Shown: positions 1 to 9,149 of the stretch, piece after piece
Layout: the number at the start of each line of letters is the position of its first letter
How positions within the stretch are numbered: the stretch's first letter is position 1
Notes under the pieces: model-generated
What the model saw: the letters and a program-made list of their open reading frames with translations, nothing else
Told to the model about the DNA's origin: nothing
Databases searched by the model: none
Made by a program: the position numbers and the translations under genes
Source: Bacillus sp. SB49
GTDB lineage: Bacteria; Bacillota; Bacilli; Bacillales; Halobacillaceae
Direction: 5' to 3'
NCBI RefSeq assembly: GCF_000469135.2
Contig: NZ_CP048117.1
Location: 2,889,501 to 2,953,500 of the forward strand
DNA length: 64,000 nucleotides

Positions 1-1937
1 GTCCACTTATTTTGGTTCGTCAAAAGGACAGGGCTGTTCGATTGGACGGCAAGCGGCGTCACCGCCATGGCATCAGGGAAGTTTCTACCTGTCGTAAAAT
101 AGAGGGTATCTGCCTGCTTATTTCCAAAGGTGCGATGCATGGCTTCATTCGTTTCATAACGTGTGGCACCCGATATCCGATAAGGGCTGAGAGCCTCCAG
201 TTCCTTTTCCACCTCGTTGGAAACCGGATTCGTTCCACCGACAATATAGGCTTTCGTAATACCCAGGTCTTCCAAGTAGGATCGGGCGCTCTCCGGGATC
301 TTGTTTTGTTTCACATAAATAATCGGATACTGCTTCATCCCACTGTACCCAGCAGCAGAAAGAGCGTCCGGAAATTCCTGACCTGAAACAACGAATGCTT
401 TATTGGTGTCATAAGGAATCAGCTCATTGACAGCAATCGCTGTTTCGTAACGATCGGCACCTTTGATGCGATGAACTCGGTATCCCGCTTCCTTCAAATC
501 CTTCTCAACATCCGGATGGACAGCAACGGTACCACCTACCATGATCACATCGGTTGCCCCGAGACGCTTCAATTCCTTCGCAACAGTTGAAGATAATCTA
601 TCTTTCTTCTCCAGTAGAACCGGGCTGTTCAAGTAGGAGGCGAGTGGTGATACAGCAAGGCTGTCCGGAAAATCTTTGGCTGTTGCGAGGATGACAAATT
701 TACCTTCCTGTTTACGTCCATCCACCATCAAGGATTGCTGCTGAAGCTCATTCCAACCCTGTTTAGATATTTCGACAGCCGTATCGACAGCGGTGGCGCC
801 TGAGATTCTGTGAGATTCTTTAATCTGAGCGAGCGTCTTCTCTGCATCAATCATCCCATTCCCTAAATCATACGCACCGGCTACCGGGGATGCCGACTGT
901 TCGATGAGACGCTTCGTCTGTTGTCCGGTCAGGAAAGGAGCTTGATTCTTTACCATAGCTGCCAGACTGCTTACATGGCCGGTGGACATGCTTGTTCCTT
1001 CCATATATTCGTAATCGTCTTGCAAATATGTACTGATTAAATCCGTTCCCGGTGTAACGACATCGATATCGGCACCATAATTCGAGAACGAGGCCTTTTC
1101 TTTCTTGTTCAGGTCGTAGCTTCCAACCGCGACTACCTGATCGAATGCCGCTGGATAAAGCGTATCGTTCTTCTCATCATTTCCGGCTGCAGCGACGACA
1201 AGCACCCCATGTTCGACGGCATATTGGACAGCCTCTTCCAAAGAAGAGCGGTAGGTATATGTACCGAGGCTCAAGTTGATGATGTCTGCATCGTGATCAA
1301 CTGCATACTCAATACCATCAATAAGGTCTGATACGCTCCCTTCGTTCTCTTCCATCATCTTGACAGGCATAATTCTGACATCACCTTTTGATAAAGAAGC
1401 AACTCCTGTCTTATTGTTCGTAACTGCACCTATTAACCCCGCTACATGTGTTCCGTGACCATAATGGTCTGTTGGATTCTGACCACTTTCCAAAAGGTTG
1501 GTCCCTTTAATTACCTGTCCCTTTAAATCAGGGTGGGACGCGTTCACACCTGAATCGACGACGGCGACTACAGGCTCTGCATCGGAAGCGTCTTTATAAA
1601 GGTTCCAAGCCTTTATTACATTCATTCTCTGAAAGGTTACCTGTTGATCGGGGTAGAACGTATCATTTGGAGCACCCTGCGAGTACACTTTCGCATCAAG
1701 CTCCACATACTCCACATCTGGATCCTGCTCAAGGTCTTCTTTCTTCTCTTTCCAATTTCGTTTGTCCGTTTCCACTACATCCAGAGGAAATACCGGATCT
1801 GTCGACTGAGTCGTAACCCTGTCCTTGTATTTAACGATCAGCTTAACAGACGCATCCTCTTCCGCCATGACGTGACTGCTTCCAAAACAAACCGCTGCAA
1901 GGACAATGAGAATTGCCCATAGTTTTCTAGATTTCAT
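1..1937 (-). CDS. Secreted subtilisin-like serine protease with CWB2 cell-wall-binding repeats (3' end cut by window)
   Basis: Reading from 1937 down to the window edge without a stop gives at least 645 residues. Residues 1-25 form a signal peptide ending near VMA. The peptidase S8 domain has Asp128 (AVVDSG), His161 (HGTHVAG) and Ser316 (GTSMS). The residue two after the second Ser is Gly instead of the usual Pro. From about residue 380 there are putative cell-wall-binding repeats (CWB2), with the recurring pattern R-I-S/K-G-A-x-R-Y-E-T-A and 'PVLL...KD'. Three such blocks are visible, the last cut off at the window edge. The start is ATG with GGAGTTG upstream. The role is extracellular proteolysis while held non-covalently on wall polymer; the substrate is unknown. 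A terminator for the upstream gene lies between them, so it is probably its own unit. Confidence 0.93.
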   Translation of the reverse strand, partial: MKSRKLWAILIVLAAVCFGSSHVMAEEDASVKLIVKYKDRVTTQSTDPVFPLDVVETDKRNWKEKKEDLEQDPDVEYVELDAKVYSQGAPNDTFYPDQQVTFQRMNVIKAWNLYKDASDAEPVVAVVDSGVNASHPDLKGQVIKGTNLLESGQNPTDHYGHGTHVAGLIGAVTNNKTGVASLSKGDVRIMPVKMMEENEGSVSDLIDGIEYAVDHDADIINLSLGTYTYRSSLEEAVQYAVEHGVLVVAAAGNDEKNDTLYPAAFDQVVAVGSYDLNKKEKASFSNYGADIDVVTPGTDLISTYLQDDYEYMEGTSMSTGHVSSLAAMVKNQAPFLTGQQTKRLIEQSASPVAGAYDLGNGMIDAEKTLAQIKESHRISGATAVDTAVEISKQGWNELQQQSLMVDGRKQEGKFVILATAKDFPDSLAVSPLASYLNSPVLLEKKDRLSSTVAKELKRLGATDVIMVGGTVAVHPDVEKDLKEAGYRVHRIKGADRYETAIAVNELIPYDTNKAFVVSGQEFPDALSAAGYSGMKQYPIIYVKQNKIPESARSYLEDLGITKAYIVGGTNPVSNEVEKELEALSPYRISGATRYETNEAMHRTFGNKQADTLYFTTGRNFPDAMAVTPLAVQSNSPVLLTNQNKW

Positions 1938-2062
1938 ATCGCAACTCCTCTTCTAAAACTTTTCCTATCTCCACAAAATATAAGTTCCTTCGCTCATTCA
2001 GTTTACATAAAAATACAAGACTTTTAAATGTTTCCGAGTTTTTTTCTTACTATTATTCAAAT

Positions 2063-2094
2063 AAAAAGCACACCACAAAATGGTGTGCTTTTTC
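2063..2094 (-). terminator. Rho-independent terminator after the PHP phosphatase gene
   Basis: The arms AAAAAGCACACCA and TGGTGTGCTTTTT are perfectly complementary around a short loop. Read on the minus strand, the stem is followed by a T tract. It lies 90 bases beyond the stop of the phosphatase gene. Confidence 0.85.
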
Positions 2095-2100
2095 AGACTG

Positions 2101-2140
2101 TCTTTGAAGTTAACGGCTTCTGGGTCGTTAGCTTCAAAGA
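2101..2140. repeat. 15-bp inverted repeat (hairpin) beside the terminator
   Basis: The arms 2101-2115 (TCTTTGAAGTTAACG) and 2126-2140 (CGTTAGCTTCAAAGA) pair at 14 of 15 positions around a 10-base loop. There is no T tract on either side, so it is not a standard terminator. It lies between the phosphatase stop and the terminator, so it would be in that mRNA's 3' end. Confidence 0.6.
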
Positions 2141-2181
2141 CGTCGAATGTATGTCGACTATGCTTGATACGTAAATACCCG

Positions 2182-2949
2182 TTAGAATAAACCCAGCCGC
2201 TTCTTCACACGGATGCGCTCCGGTGGATTGGTGAAGACCATTTCTCCGTCCAGTACGACATGGGCGTTCTCCATGAATTGATACATCATATCCGTTCCGA
2301 ATTTCTTCCCTACTTTATCATACGCCTCTTTCAGGAAGAACCCCCGTTTCTTCGAGTCATGAGCATCGGAGGCGATGACGTGTCCAAGGTTATGTTCAAT
2401 GATCTGATAAGCAAACTTTTGGGAATCCCTGCCGAATCTCCCGACAAGACTCCCGGCTGATAACTGCGTGAACGCGCCGTTTTTAACAAAGTGATAGAGC
2501 AGGTCCGGCTGTTCCCGAAGTGTACGGTTCCGTTCAGGGTGGACAATCACAGGCTTATATCCCGCCATCTGCATGTCGTAGAGCATCTGCTTGGCATAAT
2601 GCGGAACAGTATTCTCCGGAAACTCTACATATAAATACCCGCTTTTTTCATTTATCGGAAGAACCATTCCCTGCTCCAGCTCTTTTATGAATTCCTCGTG
2701 GAGCCGAACTTCTTGTCCAGGCAGAACAGTAAGGTCTATTCCCTCTTCATATAAACGTTCATTTAATTTCCTGCATTGTTCTATGATCTGTTGTGGTTCG
2801 TTATAATACTCAGATGTTTGGTGATGCGGTGCAGCTACAACCGTCTCGATACCCTGCTTAAGTGCTGCTCGGGCCATTTCAAGACTTTCTTCCATGTGGC
2901 TTGCTCCGTCATCTATACCTGGAAGTATATGACAGTGTAAATCGATCAT
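2182..2949 (-). CDS. PHP-family tyrosine-protein phosphatase (CpsB/YwqE type)
   Basis: A 255-residue cytosolic metal-dependent phosphatase. It starts with the PHP signature M-I-D-L-H-C-H-I-L-P-G-I-D-D-G, followed by APHHQT, the QEVRLH region, IVHPERN and ASDAHD, which together supply the metal ligands. The family (CpsB, CapC, YwqE) removes phosphate from tyrosine kinases that control capsule and exopolysaccharide export. The ATG at 2949 is chosen because AGAGGTGG precedes it; an upstream in-frame ATG at 3006 has no ribosome site. No partner BY-kinase is in the window. The divergent neighbour is an exopolysaccharide cluster, which fits a role in surface polymer control, but this is inference. 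Confidence 0.9.
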   Translation of the reverse strand: MIDLHCHILPGIDDGASHMEESLEMARAALKQGIETVVAAPHHQTSEYYNEPQQIIEQCRKLNERLYEEGIDLTVLPGQEVRLHEEFIKELEQGMVLPINEKSGYLYVEFPENTVPHYAKQMLYDMQMAGYKPVIVHPERNRTLREQPDLLYHFVKNGAFTQLSAGSLVGRFGRDSQKFAYQIIEHNLGHVIASDAHDSKKRGFFLKEAYDKVGKKFGTDMMYQFMENAHVVLDGEMVFTNPPERIRVKKRLGLF

Positions 2950-3318
2950 AACATCCACCTCTTCTATTAGTTTTCTATTTGTGCGACATAAAATCCGACT
3001 GTTCATTCACAAGAACAGCCTTCGAAAAAAATAAGGCTTCAGCCTCAGTGACACTTTCGTTCATTATTACGAATCTATTTAAATTATAAAATAGATATCA
3101 AAATTATTCAAATTATATTTATGTCGAATAATGTAGTAATTTTCTATGAATTTTGATAGTTTTTATATGCTTACTCTTATGCGAAATCGTTCGTTATACA
3201 AAAAAATCCGTTTTATTTTGACATATCTATTATTGAAATATCTTCCCCTTTCCTGTATTGTTCTTTATAAAGAATGATATTATCCTACAAAGAACACCCG
3301 ATGAAAGGAGGTCTGCTT
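2950..3318. promoter_or_regulatory. AT-rich divergent intergenic region with a 14-bp palindrome
   Basis: About 370 bases separate the phosphatase start from the first DUF2334 start, so both promoters should be here. A TTGACA lies at 3218-3223, but no good -10 sits at 17 bases. TTCTTTATAAAGAA at 3261-3274 is a perfect palindrome. A near copy (GTTCTTTATAATGAAC, 4910-4925) precedes the second DUF2334 gene. Nothing else is recognised. Confidence 0.4.
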
Positions 3319-4893
3319 GTGTCTCGTTTTCTAACTATTCTTTTTATATGGAGCGTTCTACTCCTCAGCACATTGATAACAGGAACTGTAGCAGCTGAAG
3401 AAGTGCAGCCAAGCATTCTTGTCGTCTATTCATCGACTCAAGAGGATCCGGGACCAAACATTCACCGCTTGGATATGGTAGCTGGTCATTTTACCAAGGA
3501 CGTTCGAATCGTTGCAGCCAATGATTTAAATGAATCCCATATAAAAGAGGCAACCCACCTGATTTACTTCGGCGAAGTGAAGTTGAAAATTCCAAAAGAG
3601 GTAAAGGAATACATAAATCAATTCCCAGGTAAAATAATTGCTTTTGGTCATAACTACGAACAATTCAGGCCTTTTCATTTCATTAATCATCAAGGAACAG
3701 TCCAAGTGGACCAATATACAGTCACAAATCAGGATAACCATACTCTTCCACTTCCAGAGAAAAGAGAGATTTCCGACATTAAGAATTCGGATGCAACGAA
3801 GGAATGGATTACAGCGGGAAGACACTATCCTCTTCTCCTTCAAAAAGGAGACTATTATTATTATGCTGCCGACGAATTGACCCTCGATGACATGATAGTT
3901 TTCGGGGAAGTACTTCACTATATTCTAGAAATCGATCACCTAAAGGAGCATCCTGCTTATTTCCGATTAGAAGACGTCCATCCCCTTCTCGATCCGAAAT
4001 TGTTGAAAGATTCGGCTCACGTCCTCCTGGAGAACGATATTCCCTTTATGATTTCTGTCACTCCTGTGTACGTTAATCCAAAAACAGGAGAGCGCTACCG
4101 ATTATCAGATGCTCCCGATCTCCTTCAAGTTTTAAAGGACCTTCAATCCCAGGGGGCAGCTATCGTCTTACACGGATATACAGATCAGGCATGTTCTCTT
4201 CCAACAGGTAGCGGATTCGAATTCATAGGCTGTGAAGAAGACTCCCAACTTCCAAAAGAAGTAATTGAAGAACGGATCAGAAAAGGAACCGAAGAGTTGG
4301 TATTACATGGTTTGGAGCCTGTTTCTTTTGAATCTTCCCATTATATGATTCCACAAAACGGGTATGAGAGTGTCCGTCCTTTCTTTACTCTTTATACGGG
4401 CCAACTGCAATTAAGCGATGACAATTGGAGAATCATGGACGAGTCCCCTTTCCTCACCACCCCATCATTCTTGAAAGGAATCGCTCTTATTCCGGAGACG
4501 CTGCGATACAAGAAACATGCCCAGTCTTCCATTGAAGATATGGAACGGAGAATTCACCAGTTGTCCGCAGCCAGAGACAGCGTAATGAGTGCCTTCTACC
4601 ACCCTTACCTCGGTCCTGATGGTTTAGAAGAAATGATTGCAACTATGAACGACGTTCCAACTATTGCGTGGAAGGATATTAGTCAACAGGCAGAATTAAC
4701 ATGGAAGAAGAAGGGTGTTGTTCTGGCTGAACATCACGAGCAAAAACCTGTGCCGGAGCAACCTAAAGCAACCATTTTCTCCATCCTTGCATCTGTGCCT
4801 TGGAGCGGACTGATCATCGGGTTTTCATCAGCAGTTATGATAATAGTTATCTCATTTATACAAAAGAGCAGATGGCGAAAATACGATCAGTAA
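3319..4893 (+). CDS. DUF2334 polysaccharide-deacetylase-like membrane protein, possibly inactive paralogue
   Basis: A 524-residue protein with an N-terminal signal segment, an extracytoplasmic DUF2334 domain (NodB-like deacetylase fold) and a C-terminal membrane anchor near residues 485-510. It keeps RLEDVHP (Asp219, His221) and FYHPYLG, but the HGYTH metal motif of its neighbour reads HGYTD (His285, Asp289), so a likely metal ligand is lost. It also lacks about 40 residues after that motif. The GTG at 3319 is chosen because AAAGGAGG lies 7 bases upstream. It resembles YdaL of the B. subtilis ydaJKLMN exopolysaccharide operon. It may be a pseudoenzyme partner of the next protein. Confidence 0.85.
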   Translation: MSRFLTILFIWSVLLLSTLITGTVAAEEVQPSILVVYSSTQEDPGPNIHRLDMVAGHFTKDVRIVAANDLNESHIKEATHLIYFGEVKLKIPKEVKEYINQFPGKIIAFGHNYEQFRPFHFINHQGTVQVDQYTVTNQDNHTLPLPEKREISDIKNSDATKEWITAGRHYPLLLQKGDYYYYAADELTLDDMIVFGEVLHYILEIDHLKEHPAYFRLEDVHPLLDPKLLKDSAHVLLENDIPFMISVTPVYVNPKTGERYRLSDAPDLLQVLKDLQSQGAAIVLHGYTDQACSLPTGSGFEFIGCEEDSQLPKEVIEERIRKGTEELVLHGLEPVSFESSHYMIPQNGYESVRPFFTLYTGQLQLSDDNWRIMDESPFLTTPSFLKGIALIPETLRYKKHAQSSIEDMERRIHQLSAARDSVMSAFYHPYLGPDGLEEMIATMNDVPTIAWKDISQQAELTWKKKGVVLAEHHEQKPVPEQPKATIFSILASVPWSGLIIGFSSAVMIIVISFIQKSRWRKYDQ

Positions 4894-4961
4894 ATTTTTT
4901 TATTTTTTAGTTCTTTATAATGAACGTTTGTACCAATTAAAAAACACAGGAGAGATAAGTT

Positions 4962-6686
4962 ATGAAAAAAATTTGGTGGCTGTCATGCATGATCGTTTTC
5001 CTGACCGCTTTATCTCCCGTCGTCATTCTGGCAGACAACAATGTTGAGGAGCCTGATGTCCTGGTTGTTTATTCGAATGAGACTGGAGAAATGGATGAAA
5101 ACCAGCGGAAACTCGATATGCTTCTTACCCACTTTACAAAAGAAATAAAGATAATCAGTGTGGACGAATTTAAGAAAAGTGATTTAAACGGGGTCACTCA
5201 TTTGGTCTACCAGGGAATGAAGAAGCACCAGCTTCCTAAGGTATGGATTCGTGCAGTGGATGAGTACGAGGGGAAGGTAGCTGTCTTCGGGTATAACCAG
5301 GAGCAATTGGGAAGCCGCTATCGTTTTGCAGAGGCGAACGGTGAAAAAACAGTCCACAGCTTTTACTTAACCCAGAACGAAAACACTAAGTTTAACAGTT
5401 CTGTTCAAAGCATTCACTCCATCAAACCAGGGCCGGGATCAGATGTCCTGGTAAAAGCGGTTGGAGGCGATCATACTCATCCCATGATTACAAAACAAGA
5501 GAACTCCTACTATATCGGGGTCACGAATTTGATGTCTGACTCCTCCATACCGGTCGGTGAAGTCCTCCATACCTTTTTCAACATGGATCATGAGCACCAA
5601 CATCCAGGATATATTCGGCTGGAAGACGTCCATCCACTTGTTGACCCGGTTAAATTGAGAGCAGTTGCTGATGTTCTGATTGACAGAGATATTCCTTTTA
5701 TGATTGCTGTCATTCCTGTCTACACAAATCCGGATACAGGGAAGCAATCCCACTTGTCTGATTATCCAGAAGTACTGAAGACATTAAAATACATGCAGAA
5801 CAACGGCGGCTCTGTGGTTCTGCACGGATATACCCATCAGTACCATGCGACAGAAACAGGAGAAGGTTTTGAGTTCTGGGACGTGAAGAATAACACTCCG
5901 ATTTATAAGGATGCAGCGGAAGATACACCCTTGAAAATCCGTGCTGACTTCTCTAATGCAAGAGAATACGAAGCACACAGGGAGGAGCAGAAAGACTTTG
6001 AACGTACGTATATAAACCGGAAGCTTTCACAAGGTATTCGTGAATTGAACAGCTTTGGATTAAAGCCACTAGCGTTCGAAGCTCCGCACTACACCATGTC
6101 ACAGAACGGTTACCGGACCGTCTCTGCCTCCTTCTCCACCTATGTCGGACAGGTGCAGCTGAGCGATAAAAATTGGGAGGTCATGGACAGCGTTCCTTAT
6201 AAATCGTCTCCCTCTTTCTTTCATGGGATGAGTCTCCTTCCAGAAACATCTGGATATGTAGATCCCGATAATGAAAAATCAGCAGATGAAATAGCCGCCA
6301 AAGCAGAGAAACAGATGTTTCTGCGGGATGGCATGGTTTCTTTTTTCTATCACCCCTATTTAGGGCCGGAACGCCTGGTGGAAGTACTGGATAAAATCGA
6401 TCATCTCCCTGTAAATTGGATCGACATGAATAAAGAGGATGCAATCGTCACAAGTGGAGACTTAACTATCGAAGCAGTCGATGGGGAGGTCAAAACAAAC
6501 CAAACTATTATCGCCTCTACGACTGATACAAGATTAGGATTCACCTACTTCTTGAAAACATCCGCAGAGAAAATTATGTGGAGTATGGTAGGCACCGTTA
6601 TACCTGTCCTTATTTTCTTCATTGCTGCTGCATTTCTTTCCAAGAGAAGGATAACGAAAGAGGAAAGGAGGAGACACATTGGCTGA
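4962..6686 (+). CDS. DUF2334 polysaccharide-deacetylase-like membrane protein (YdaL-like)
   Basis: A 574-residue paralogue of the preceding protein, with a signal peptide (cleavage near residue 25), a DUF2334 domain and one C-terminal transmembrane helix (about 540-560) followed by a basic tail. The predicted metal residues are intact: RLEDVHP, HGYTH (His288, His292) and FYHPYLG. DUF2334 proteins are thought to act on extracellular polysaccharide, by analogy with NodB deacetylases; the substrate is unknown. GGAGAG precedes the ATG. The stop overlaps the glycosyltransferase start by 8 bases, which indicates coupled translation. Confidence 0.88.
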   Translation: MKKIWWLSCMIVFLTALSPVVILADNNVEEPDVLVVYSNETGEMDENQRKLDMLLTHFTKEIKIISVDEFKKSDLNGVTHLVYQGMKKHQLPKVWIRAVDEYEGKVAVFGYNQEQLGSRYRFAEANGEKTVHSFYLTQNENTKFNSSVQSIHSIKPGPGSDVLVKAVGGDHTHPMITKQENSYYIGVTNLMSDSSIPVGEVLHTFFNMDHEHQHPGYIRLEDVHPLVDPVKLRAVADVLIDRDIPFMIAVIPVYTNPDTGKQSHLSDYPEVLKTLKYMQNNGGSVVLHGYTHQYHATETGEGFEFWDVKNNTPIYKDAAEDTPLKIRADFSNAREYEAHREEQKDFERTYINRKLSQGIRELNSFGLKPLAFEAPHYTMSQNGYRTVSASFSTYVGQVQLSDKNWEVMDSVPYKSSPSFFHGMSLLPETSGYVDPDNEKSADEIAAKAEKQMFLRDGMVSFFYHPYLGPERLVEVLDKIDHLPVNWIDMNKEDAIVTSGDLTIEAVDGEVKTNQTIIASTTDTRLGFTYFLKTSAEKIMWSMVGTVIPVLIFFIAAAFLSKRRITKEERRRHIG

Positions 6687-7956
6687 TTTGTTATTATACA
6701 CCTCACTTTTTTTAATCTGGATCATGCTCTTCTATCACATGTTTCTCATGCAGGGAGGATACCTTCATTTTCTTCAATTTCGGAAGACAAAAGCAGCTTG
6801 GGAGAAGAAGCAGGAAGAAATGCCGACGGTGAGTATCCTGATTCCTGCTCATAATGAAGAAATTGTCATCGACGAGACGCTTCATGCGATGCTCCGGCTT
6901 CAATATCCAGAGGGAAAGCTTGAAGTTATCGTCATTAATGACAACTCGAACGATAACACAGGAAATATAGTAGATACTTACGCAGCAGCACATCCGATGA
7001 TACGTGCTGTTCACACTAAGCCTCCTCATGCAGGTAAGGGAAAGTCAGGGGCTTTAAACCAAGGATTAAAGGCAGCGACCGGGGATATGATCGTGGTTTA
7101 TGATGCAGATAACACTCCAGAACCTGAGGCGGTCTATAACTTGGCTCTCGGATTAATGAATGATAAGAAAGCTGGAGCCGTCGTCGGTAAGTTCCGTGTC
7201 ACAAACAGCAATCGAAACCTTTTGACCAGACTTATTAATATAGAAACGATCACCTTCCAATGGCTCGCCCAGGCAGGGCGTTGGTTCTGGTTCCGGATGG
7301 CCACGATTCCAGGAACAAACTTTGCCATCCGCAGATCGATTCTGGAAGAACTGGGCGGGTGGGATGAGAAAGCCCTGTCCGAGGATACGGAACTCAGCTT
7401 TCGAGTATACAATCTTGGGTACCACATCCGCTTCTTCCCCGCTGCCATCACATGGGAGCAAGAACCAGAGCATCTGAAAGTATGGTGGAAACAGCGGACT
7501 AGATGGGCGCGCGGAAACGAATATGTGATCCTGAAGTACCTGCTGCAATTCCACCGTATGAAAAGAAAGAAAATCATTATTGATCTTCTGTATTTTCTTT
7601 TTACGTACCTTTTATTCTTCAGTGGTGTCATCGTCTCCCACTTTCTTTTCATCTGGAATCTTTTCCAGGACCTGAACTTGTCCATCGGAAATGTATCCAT
7701 TGTACTGCTCGTTCTCGGATTCCTCTTATTTGTAACAGAAGTGACGCTTGCACTCAGCTTCGAACAGGGACAACTGACTTGGAAAAATTTCTTCATCGTC
7801 CTTTTCATGTATTTCTCATACTCCCAATTGTGGATCATTCTTGTTGTCTATGCCACATATCTTGAAACGAAGCGTGTTCTTCTCAAACAAGAAGTGACTT
7901 GGTACAAAACTCAGAGATTTAAAGGAAAACAGCATTCGGAGAAACATTCCGCATGA
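6679..7956 (+). CDS. Membrane glycosyltransferase family 2, processive synthase type (YdaM-like)
   Basis: A 425-residue integral-membrane GT2 enzyme. It has one N-terminal transmembrane helix (about 4-24), then the catalytic domain with SILIPAHNEE near residue 52, the DAD nucleotide-sugar motif (Asp142, Asp144), the SED acceptor motif (Asp236) and QRTRW at 272-276, then three or four C-terminal helices. The QxxRW motif marks processive polymerising synthases such as BcsA, PgaC and hyaluronan synthase. The start is TTG at 6679 behind AAAGGAGG. No PilZ domain is visible in the protein. It is probably the polymer synthase of this cluster; the sugar cannot be told from sequence. Confidence 0.9.
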   Translation: MADLLLYTSLFLIWIMLFYHMFLMQGGYLHFLQFRKTKAAWEKKQEEMPTVSILIPAHNEEIVIDETLHAMLRLQYPEGKLEVIVINDNSNDNTGNIVDTYAAAHPMIRAVHTKPPHAGKGKSGALNQGLKAATGDMIVVYDADNTPEPEAVYNLALGLMNDKKAGAVVGKFRVTNSNRNLLTRLINIETITFQWLAQAGRWFWFRMATIPGTNFAIRRSILEELGGWDEKALSEDTELSFRVYNLGYHIRFFPAAITWEQEPEHLKVWWKQRTRWARGNEYVILKYLLQFHRMKRKKIIIDLLYFLFTYLLFFSGVIVSHFLFIWNLFQDLNLSIGNVSIVLLVLGFLLFVTEVTLALSFEQGQLTWKNFFIVLFMYFSYSQLWIILVVYATYLETKRVLLKQEVTWYKTQRFKGKQHSEKHSA

Positions 7957-7974
7957 TCGACAGGTGAATAGACC

Positions 7975-9066
7975 ATGAAGAAAACAACGATTGGAGTCTT
8001 GCTGATGACATGTCTTGCCTTCGGATTTTTTGTATTCGGTTCGTTCTCAGGTCACGCAGATAATGCAGATACTCTCCGTTTTATTCAGCGGTCGATGACC
8101 AATAAAAACGGGACGCTGGCCACCTACCTGAAAGATGAAACGGGAATTGACAGTGACGAAGTCCGTGGCCGGGAAGCGCTCTCGGAATCGGTGGGGCTGT
8201 ATCTTCTCTATACTCTGGAAACGAACGATCAAAAACGCTTCCGTAAAATGTACCGCATTCTGGATGATAAATTTCTTATGAACGATGGATTCATTTATTG
8301 GAAGCTTTCCAAGAACGGCAAAGCGGAGGTCATGACTAATGCTTTAGTGGATGACCTTAGAATTATGAACGCCCTTTACCTTGCCTCCGAGAGATGGTCT
8401 GTTCCTGCTTATAAAAAAACGGCCGATGAAATCGGAAAATTCATCGGTGATCACCTGCTCCGCAGCGACACACTTGTAGACTTCTATGACCGCACAAACT
8501 CCCATACTCCTGGATCTTTGACTCTGTCTTACTTAGATCCAAAGAGTCTGGATATCTTATTGGAACGTGGGCATATCAGTCAGGAAAGCTTTGATCACAT
8601 GTTAGGAATACTGCGCAACTTGCCGGAGCAAAACGGCTTTTATCCGAAATCCTATGGAGTGAAAAACGGGAATTTCCGCTTCGAGGAAGAAGTAAATATG
8701 ATTGATCAGCTGATTGTAGCTTCCAACCGGGCGCAGCATTTTGGAGAAGACACCACCTTCACTTCTTTCCTCCTGGCTGAATGGCAAAATAACGGGGTCG
8801 TATATGGACGATATGACTCTAAGTCCAAAAAACCAACCGTCCCCTATGAGTCTCCTGCTTCCTACAGTTTAATGATTCAGTATGCTATTCAAATCGATAA
8901 TAAAGAACTCGCCCTTCTCGCTTACGAACGGATGATTCAATTCCGAACCAATTCCCGGGAGTATCGAGGTGCTTATTCCGTAACAGAAGGCAACACGCAC
9001 ATCTTTGATAACCTTCTTCCACTGCTCTCCATTGAACAGTTAAAGAACAAAGACTGGATTTCCTAA
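7975..9066 (+). CDS. Secreted GH8-like glycoside hydrolase (YdaJ-like)
   Basis: A 363-residue protein with an N-terminal signal or anchor segment (residues 5-24) and an all-helical (alpha/alpha)6-type domain. SES at 70-72 (Glu71) and ALVDDLRIMNAL (Asp126, Asp127) match the places of the acid and Asp residues in family GH8 enzymes such as BcsZ. In cellulose and ydaJ-type loci this hydrolase trims or edits the polymer outside the cell. It starts 18 bases after the synthase and ends in a terminator that overlaps its stop codon, closing the cluster. Substrate specificity is not predictable here. Confidence 0.78.
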   Translation: MKKTTIGVLLMTCLAFGFFVFGSFSGHADNADTLRFIQRSMTNKNGTLATYLKDETGIDSDEVRGREALSESVGLYLLYTLETNDQKRFRKMYRILDDKFLMNDGFIYWKLSKNGKAEVMTNALVDDLRIMNALYLASERWSVPAYKKTADEIGKFIGDHLLRSDTLVDFYDRTNSHTPGSLTLSYLDPKSLDILLERGHISQESFDHMLGILRNLPEQNGFYPKSYGVKNGNFRFEEEVNMIDQLIVASNRAQHFGEDTTFTSFLLAEWQNNGVVYGRYDSKSKKPTVPYESPASYSLMIQYAIQIDNKELALLAYERMIQFRTNSREYRGAYSVTEGNTHIFDNLLPLLSIEQLKNKDWIS

Positions 9067-9082
9067 TCCAGTCTTCTTTATT
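9051..9082 (+). terminator. Terminator overlapping the stop of the GH8-like gene
   Basis: The arms AGACTGGATT and AATCCAGTCT enclose TCCT and are followed by TCTTTATT. The TAA stop (9064-9066) sits in the loop and the start of the right arm. Confidence 0.85.
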
Positions 9083-9149
9083 ACCTTCATTCTCAGTGAT
9101 TCCGTTATAATTAATAGAAAGAAACCACCACTAAAAGTGAGGTATTTGG

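Noticed and set aside
7134-7838. A 234-codon minus-strand frame opposite the glycosyltransferase
   Set aside because: The glycosyltransferase frame carries all GT2 motifs. The opposite frame is Ser/Arg/Phe-rich and lacks a ribosome site.
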